Part shown: positions 57,901-64,000 of the stretch, piece by piece
How the letters are laid out: each line of letters opens with the position of its first letter
Position numbering within the stretch: the first letter of the stretch is position 1
Assembly (NCBI GenBank): GCA_030141585.1
Contig: JAQIFP010000003.1
Span: 62,001 to 126,000, forward strand
Source of the DNA: Ophryocystis elektroscirrha
Lineage: Eukaryota > Apicomplexa > Conoidasida > Neogregarinorida > Ophryocystidae
Direction of reading: 5' to 3'
Length of the DNA: 64,000 nucleotides
Position numbers and translations under genes: made by a program
Notes under the pieces: generated by a model
What the model was told of the DNA's origin: nothing
Databases searched by the model: none
The model's input: the letters and a program-made list of their open reading frames with translations, nothing else

Positions 57901-60854
57901 TTCAGTAGAAAAATTCTTGTTATATACGGATTGCCATGAGGATGGTTCACAAACAGCCGCCATTATAATGTCTTGCAGTTCCGTTGAATATAAACAATCA
58001 AACCGAGAAGAATGAGTGAAAAACTGTAAAATAAATGGTATTCTCAGATAAGGGGCTGTAAGATATTGAAGTAGCAGCTCTGAATCTTGTAATGACAAAG
58101 TATTGTTGAAAGATGGAAGCTTTTTTACGTATAAAACATCTTCTTCCGATTCAATTTTTTCATGCGTACTGATCAAGTTGGTAGGGTCAGCAGCACTTAA
58201 AGGCGCTCTTTTTGTAGCCATTCCTAACCAACCCAAAAATTTTGTGATTGCTCCCTCAGCTGTTTTTCTAACGTCATTTCTGAAAGTTATATCTGACAAA
58301 CCATCGAAACTAGTCTGAAATGTTCGAATTCGAAGCTTTTGTTTCGAAACTACAAATTGTAAACTTGCATCACTTGTATGCCAGGGTTTATGCTGAGGCA
58401 GCTTATCTGATTCAAGAATCAGTAACATCTGAGATTGTTCTGATCGACGTAATTAAAGCTTACTTTGCAATAAAAGACAATATCCCTAAGATAAAGCCAT
58501 TCAGAAATGAATTCACTACAATCGTAAGATGACTTATATACTTTTTCTATCAAATTATCTATATCTTTATAGGGAAATCCATAAGTCATGAAAACATTTT
58601 TTAGTAAAACTATTTCCGGTAAGTTGGAGGATACTGTATGGTCAAATTGAAGAAGTATGTTATTTTTTGGAACTTTTTCTAAAACATCTTTAAAATACTC
58701 TAAAACTTGGCCCCTAGCGACATTTAGTGTGGGACGAGTTAATAGAAAAAAGTCACTCTGTTCACTAAATCGTTCTATAATAAAACCACAAGGATGTATA
58801 GGCCCACAAGTTTCCCCGCTATAAAAACTGGAAAATGGATTTAAGCCATCACATGTTTTTGATCTTAATACTTTATCAGAAATTGCACATAACGATGCCA
58901 TAACAATTACTCTCAAAGCATCAAATTCTCGAGTGTTGTTAATTGAGAAACATACAGTAATGTAATGTTTTGTTAAATTTTGTAAGAGTCTAGTTAGACA
59001 ATATTTTTTAAACGCGGGGGGTTACCTGAGAATATTAAGCTGATGTTCACGACGAAAAAAATTTTTGTTCTTTTCCCAAAAACAGTATTTCTCGGGTTCT
59101 TGAAACTGAGACAGAGGTAGAGGAATAACCTATTCATAGCATTTATACTATAATAATTTACTTTCAATACTATATAATGTACTAGTTCTGCTCTTAATAA
59201 ATATGAATTACGAATGCTACATCTTTGATTTTCCGCGAGCATCATTATGTCTACTGTATTTCTCAGAAGAGTGACGATGTTGTCAAAAGTGTCAGGTTTT
59301 ATATTAATAGTAGAAAAGTCAATTGGAAGAAATAGATCACTTTTGAGTTCTTCACCCGCCAAACGATCTAATTCAGGAAAAATGTCATTTCTAAAGCCGC
59401 CAAAAAATGGAAAACAAGTGTTCAAAGAAGAAACTTTTGAACAATTTTTAGGTAAGACCTCAGGGGTTACAACAATCATTTGTTTATTCAAAGTTATAAA
59501 ACAATTGAGGTGTTCAATTATCTCTTTAAAATAGTTCAAAGCATTGTCAGATAATTTGAGATGCTGATCTGTAGGGGTAAGTGAACTTGATTGACAAACT
59601 GATGTCAGAGAATTAGCTAAGTTTCTATAAAAATTTTGGTATTATGAATTCATACAAGACTTACTTTATCGAAAATTCTAATGCTACTATTTGATTAGAA
59701 TGTATTATGTGATCATCTTCTGATTTTTTTTCTGGTTTAAGTAAAATACAATTCTGCAGTTGAATACAAATTGCCCACCAAAAATAAACATTCACAATTG
59801 AAGCAGGAAACGGCTCGTCGTATTCAGTTCTGTAAAGTGTTTCCAAAACATAATGAAATACTGAATAAGCCGAAGGAACGCAACTATCAACAGATTTTAG
59901 CGTAGGTGACGGAAACCAAGTTTCTGTATGATCTTGTGACGGATCAGGCCAATTGCTATACAATGGTTTTTTGTTGAGATGGGTCACCAACGTCGAATAA
60001 AAAATGTGAGGATTTGTTGGAGCAGGTTTTATCAACAACTTGTATAGAGATAACCAAAAACTTGAATGAAATAATCTTTCTGAATAAACGTCAGCTACCT
60101 TAAGAACGACATTTCGTTCCAGAACACCTAAGTTTTGCGGCTTCAATCGAAATGGATGATACTCGATACCGAATCCAGAAGAGTTTACAATACACATTTC
60201 ATATTGGTGCTTTACACTTTTGTAAATTACTAAAAGAATATATACGGGAGGTTGGTTAGCATCATATAAGAACCCTGCTGGTACAAAGCAGAACTCATTT
60301 GCTGCCAGAGATTTCACCCGGTTTACAGAATAATTAACTAAAGCAGTAATGTTTTCTGTTACAAGATTTCCTTTTGCTAAATCATTAAGACGAGACCATG
60401 TTCCAGAATCCACACTTGAAAGATCAGAATACAGTAGTCTGGATTTGAAGATAATGTTTTTAAACCACTCAGGTAGATTTAATTTATACTTAGCATCAAT
60501 CTTATCAAAATTATTTTTTTCAAAGCAATAAGTTCCAGAAGGGACATTTGGATCTAAAAAAGTAATTGAAATAGTTTTAAAAATATTATAATCATTCACA
60601 TCTTCAATTATTAATTTTCTTAACTATAGATTTCAATCGTATGTACCTTTGAATACAGATTTATCTTTTGTTTTTTCGGAGTCATTTTGAAGAAAGTAAT
60701 GCATGAGAAACACAATAACTTGCTTCACCAAATTTATGCTATTTGGAAATCCTGAAACATCCGAATTAGAAGTTGAAAGCTTTGAAGCGTTTAAACTGAA
60801 TGCTTCACGGCAAGTTAAATCTACTAAAGCTGAATTAAAAATATTAGATGACAT
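45937..60854 (-). CDS. Giant DUF3638/DUF3645 P-loop protein with EF-hand and VPS13/VPS62-like tail
   Basis: One gene of about 15 kb and roughly 4,550 residues. About twenty phase-consistent joins link the reading frames, most introns being 25-40 nt with a few of 50-270 nt. The N-terminal 2,000 residues are unrecognised. Around 52300 lies MGAGKTTVIAPLLALILVD (Walker A), then FSRY and LLLDEVDIILHPLKSELHWP (Walker B), typical of DUF3638. ENHYHSTLKRLFASW, VTRQLLAVPFVGKDTPS, FAHPDIIIGLTIL and KDMTFRNFVQGAWRMRGIGHGQT match the DUF3645 side. An E/Q/K-rich acidic stretch (EQELEQEKEEE) and a helical segment follow. Near 47,100 is an EF-hand-like pair (FDTDSNNYLEAISIFNGF), then VPS13/VPS62-type WxPxPP strands (LYIWQPVPPLDN, ITDSETPPSLKSVRC). 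The family function is unknown; it probably is a large cytosolic ATPase-like protein. Confidence 0.75.
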
Positions 60855-61432
60855 TTAAATATCAAAAGAAACCATTTGAAACTTGAAAAAACACCATTTA
60901 GATAATTGAGTGATTTATATTTTGCAAAATGCGCTTATTCTCAAACTCAGTTTTATTGACGGTTTACTGTCAAACATTACTTCACTACAAATATATTATG
61001 GGTACGTGCTCTAAATACAAATAAAACCCTACTTATTTTTTAATATTGCTTGTTTATTTTTTATAAATATTTTAGGCTTTAAGCCTTGAAAGTTTAATCC
61101 ATGATTTTTTTTATCCTTTGTAAAATTTATCATTTTGTAAATTTTTTCTAAGAATCTATTTACCGTGAGATTAAATTTTATTTATTCAATTTTATATTTC
61201 TTTTCATTAATATTAAACTCTTAAGAAATTTTTAATAAACCAAAAAAAATAATAAACAATTAGTTGAAAATAATTACAATAATATATTGCATGTGTTAAT
61301 TTTTAAAGAGGTAAAATTATTATTATGAGTAAGAACTCTATTGAGAAACGTTAAGCATTAATTGAAAATCGTTAAAGATTAATTTAAAAAAGTTTACATT
61401 GTTTATTGTTCAAAAGATAGATCCGGTATAAA
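60855..61432. other. Divergent promoter region between the giant gene and AGL
   Basis: 578 bases, the shared upstream of two oppositely oriented genes. It is AT-rich with long T runs; no gene, RNA or repeat is recognised. Confidence 0.5.
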
Positions 61433-64000
61433 ATGCCGCAACATAATTATGAAACTGATTGGATTGTTGAAGCTGATTCTATCGGGGGGCTACGTCCCTT
61501 GGGAGAACAATCCAATTTTCACTACTCGGGAAATTTTCACATTTCAAATAACGAATCATTAACTATTATTGTGCCTGCGGGTTGTTTGGTAAATCAATTG
61601 GATACCGTTTTAATTGTGCAAAATAATTTTGGAATGGAAGAATCAATCAATTACTCAAATACAGAATTTGGAGACCTCATTTTTAAATGGAAAGCAGTAG
61701 ACTTTCAGCCAGGACCAACATTTTTGTTTTTTCGATACAGATCTTTTAAATATGACTCGGTGAAAGAAAGTTGTAAAACAACTTTCTTAATTGACCCCTG
61801 TATTCAAATAAACAATTCAGTGATGGATTCAGAGAAAATTTGTTTACAAACAGTACTATCTCATTGTTTGGGTACAATCAATACTTGGTTTCAGCAAATT
61901 TATTCTACTACGTATAGTCTGAATTTCAACGCGTTACATTTTACACCGTTCCAAACATTTGGAGAAAGTAATAGTTGCTTCTCAATTGCAGATCATTTGA
62001 GTATAAACAATAGCTTGCTACCTCGAGATTGCCCTGATGGTATATAAAATTGATATTACTGTTTAAATAGGTTTCAAATTGCTGAAACATGTAATTGATA
62101 AAATAAGAAACGAATTAGGAATTTTGTGTACCACTGATATAGTTTTGAATCACACTGCTTCAAATACGGAATGGTTGAAACATCATGCAGAATCTGGGTA
62201 ATTTTTGAGATTATTTTACGTAATTTAAAGATACAATGAAATCACAATGCCTCACCTATGTGCTGCTATTGAGCTTGACGTCCTTTTAAACAAATTTTCT
62301 ATAAATTTCGCTAAAAATAAATATACAGATAAGCTATTGACAAATGAAATATATAATGAAGACAAACTTTTCAAGTAAGAGACAAGAAATTGATTCTGAA
62401 TCATAAATAATAGATTAGCGAATGTATTGCAAACTGACATTTTGCACTCATTCCGAATGCACGAATGGTTTATGATGAATAAGAAAGATGTTTTAGAAAA
62501 ATTTAAAAATACTAAATGCTCCAAAATCTGTAAGCATAAATGGAATGAATCTGAAGATTTTAAAATGCATTCTTTATTTGACGAAGTATGTATAATCAAG
62601 CGTTTACTTATTTAGTGTTTAAAAACTGTTGGAGTCCGAAGACATACGGGTGTTAGTCCCTCTGGGCAATTTTTACACAATTTATTTGAAGATGCTGAGT
62701 CTTGTGAAAAATTTTTAGTTAAAGTTCAATCTGTAAATAAAATGGGTTTATTTAGTAAAATTTAGGTATTATTTTTAGAAGCAGATAAAACTTTACAAGA
62801 AATAATATCTGCTCTTATTGGTCACATAAGGTAACTTGAACTATAATTTTTGTTTTAGCTATTTCAACTAAAATTATCTCAATGTTATTTTATCAGATGG
62901 GAACGATTAACTCTTAACAAAGGACCAGCCGAATCTAATTTGACAAACTCATTAATCCCCAGATATTTTACTCCAGTAAAAGTTGATGGACATGGAGTTC
63001 TTCATTTTGCAAACAATGGGTAGGTTGCATGAAAAATAAATTTGATACCTCAGTTGGGTTATCAATTACAACGCACAACAGGATTTCGCTGCACCCGGAT
63101 CTTTAGCTTATCTCAAACGTCATGTGATCGTTTGGACTGACTGTGTTAAACTAAGATTTGGACAAAAACCCGAAGATTCACCATTCTTGTGGAATTATAT
63201 GAAAAATTACGTTCAACAAGTTGCTTCAGTTTTCCAAGGTATTCGTATTGACAACTGTCATTCAACGCCATTAAATGTCGCTAAAGTAAATGATCATTAG
63301 ATTTTAAGAAATAATTGACCAGAAGTTAATTATATTATAGAGGTTCAAGATACGTAGAACTTGAAATTATTGAATATAAATATATATATACTTACAACTA
63401 GTCAATAAATGTTTTATTTGTCATTTGTTTTCAAGTTTTGCTTGAATGAATGCCGAAAAGTTAATCCTAATGTATGGATTTATGCCGAACTATTCACTGG
63501 AAATCGAGAAACAGATTTACTATTTGAAAGAGAATTAGGATTCCATGCAGTCATTAGAGAATCTTTACAGGCACGCGATATTCACACATTAAGTAGGCTT
63601 CAAAATAATAAAATTAGTTTGTAAGAACATCGAATTGAAGAGTATAGTGGTAACTTGATTGGTACATTTTATCCAGTTCTCTCAATAAATCAAAATAATG
63701 CAAAACCAAAACTTTTATTTCCAAAACAAATTACTTGTATATTTTATGACTTCACACATGATAATGAAACTCTTTATCGTAAGTGTAATATGCACAAAGC
63801 AATAGTAAAAGTTACAATAACAATTCAAGAAATCTGATAATTGTTTAAATTAGTTTTCATTTCAGTAAAGTAATTCGCATTCTTTTGTAGAAAAACATCA
63901 ATCTGTCAATTTCTTGTCTAATGCTGCTGCTGTAGCGGCCTCAAATTGTGCAATTGGTTCTACAAGAGGTTATGATGAGCTGTTCCCATATAATATTCCG
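61433..64000 (+). CDS. AGL: Glycogen debranching enzyme, 5' part
   Basis: The eukaryotic bifunctional debranching enzyme (4-alpha-glucanotransferase plus amylo-1,6-glucosidase), cut by the window end. The visible part is the N-terminal domain and the transferase. Motifs: ICLQTVLSHCLG, LHFTPFQTFGESNSCFSIAD, TDIVLNHTASNTEWL, MPHLCAAIELD, SFRMHEWF, GVRRHTGVSPSG, NNGWVINYN, APGSLAYLKRHVIVWTDCVKLRFGQKPED, GIRIDNCHSTPL with the nucleophile aspartate, IYAELFTG with the acid/base glutamate, DFTHDN with the transition-state aspartate, and STRGYDEL. The many introns are 24-35 nt. ATG 61433 starts a short lead. Its presence means a glycogen- or amylopectin-like store polysaccharide is degraded here. Confidence 0.93.

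Overview
The window is nuclear DNA of a strongly AT-rich, gene-dense protist. Almost every gene is cut by spliceosomal GT..AG introns of about 24-36 nt (mode near 30-33), with a few of 50-290 nt. The standard genetic code fits every reading frame. An AP2-type DNA-binding domain (weakly supported), a PH-like/kinase gene reminiscent of apicomplexan CDPK7, glycogen-type polysaccharide debranching and lineage-specific secreted proteins suggest an alveolate, perhaps an apicomplexan relative that keeps amylopectin. This is inference: no rRNA or organelle marker is present, and another short-intron protist cannot be excluded.

Layout. 1-13 kb: tail of ribosomal protein eS21 (+), a putative AP2 regulator (-), tRNA-Arg(UCG) (-), a Myb/SANT protein (+), tRNA dihydrouridine synthase DUS2 (+), beta-adaptin (+), an unknown gene (-), the ADAT3-like tRNA deaminase subunit (+), a 57-residue gene (+), the RNase P/MRP protein RPP30 (-) and mitochondrial GrpE (+). 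13.5-18 kb: a SNF2 ATPase of the Brahma/STH1 group (+) and an unknown gene (+). 19-24 kb: two tandem paralogues of a type I surface-type protein (+) and a multi-pass membrane protein (+). 24-28 kb: SUA5 and CCT3 (+). 28.5-32.6 kb: an RRM-like and a zinc-knuckle protein (+). 33-40.3 kb: a DUF726 hydrolase, the repair helicase CSB/RAD26 and a secreted proline-rich repeat protein (+). 40.5-60.9 kb is all on the minus strand: a PH-like/kinase, an FRA10AC1 homologue, MED31, an INTS11-type nuclease and one giant gene of about 15 kb (DUF3638/DUF3645 P-loop core with an EF-hand and VPS13/VPS62-like tail). 61.4-64 kb: the 5' part of glycogen debranching enzyme (+).

How they fit together. No operon logic is expected. 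Several genes serve tRNA biology (RPP30, DUS2, ADAT3, SUA5, the tRNA), others transcription (MED31, SNF2, INTS11, CSB, Myb, AP2) and others traffic or folding (beta-adaptin, CCT3, GrpE). The lineage-specific part is the tandem surface pair, the repeat protein and the giant minus-strand gene. The two tandem paralogues, the repeat protein and the INTS11 gene are intronless, unlike their neighbours.

Gene spans below run from start codon to stop codon including introns. Exon joins were deduced by eye from GT..AG boundaries, frame continuity and family alignment. No search or transcript was available.
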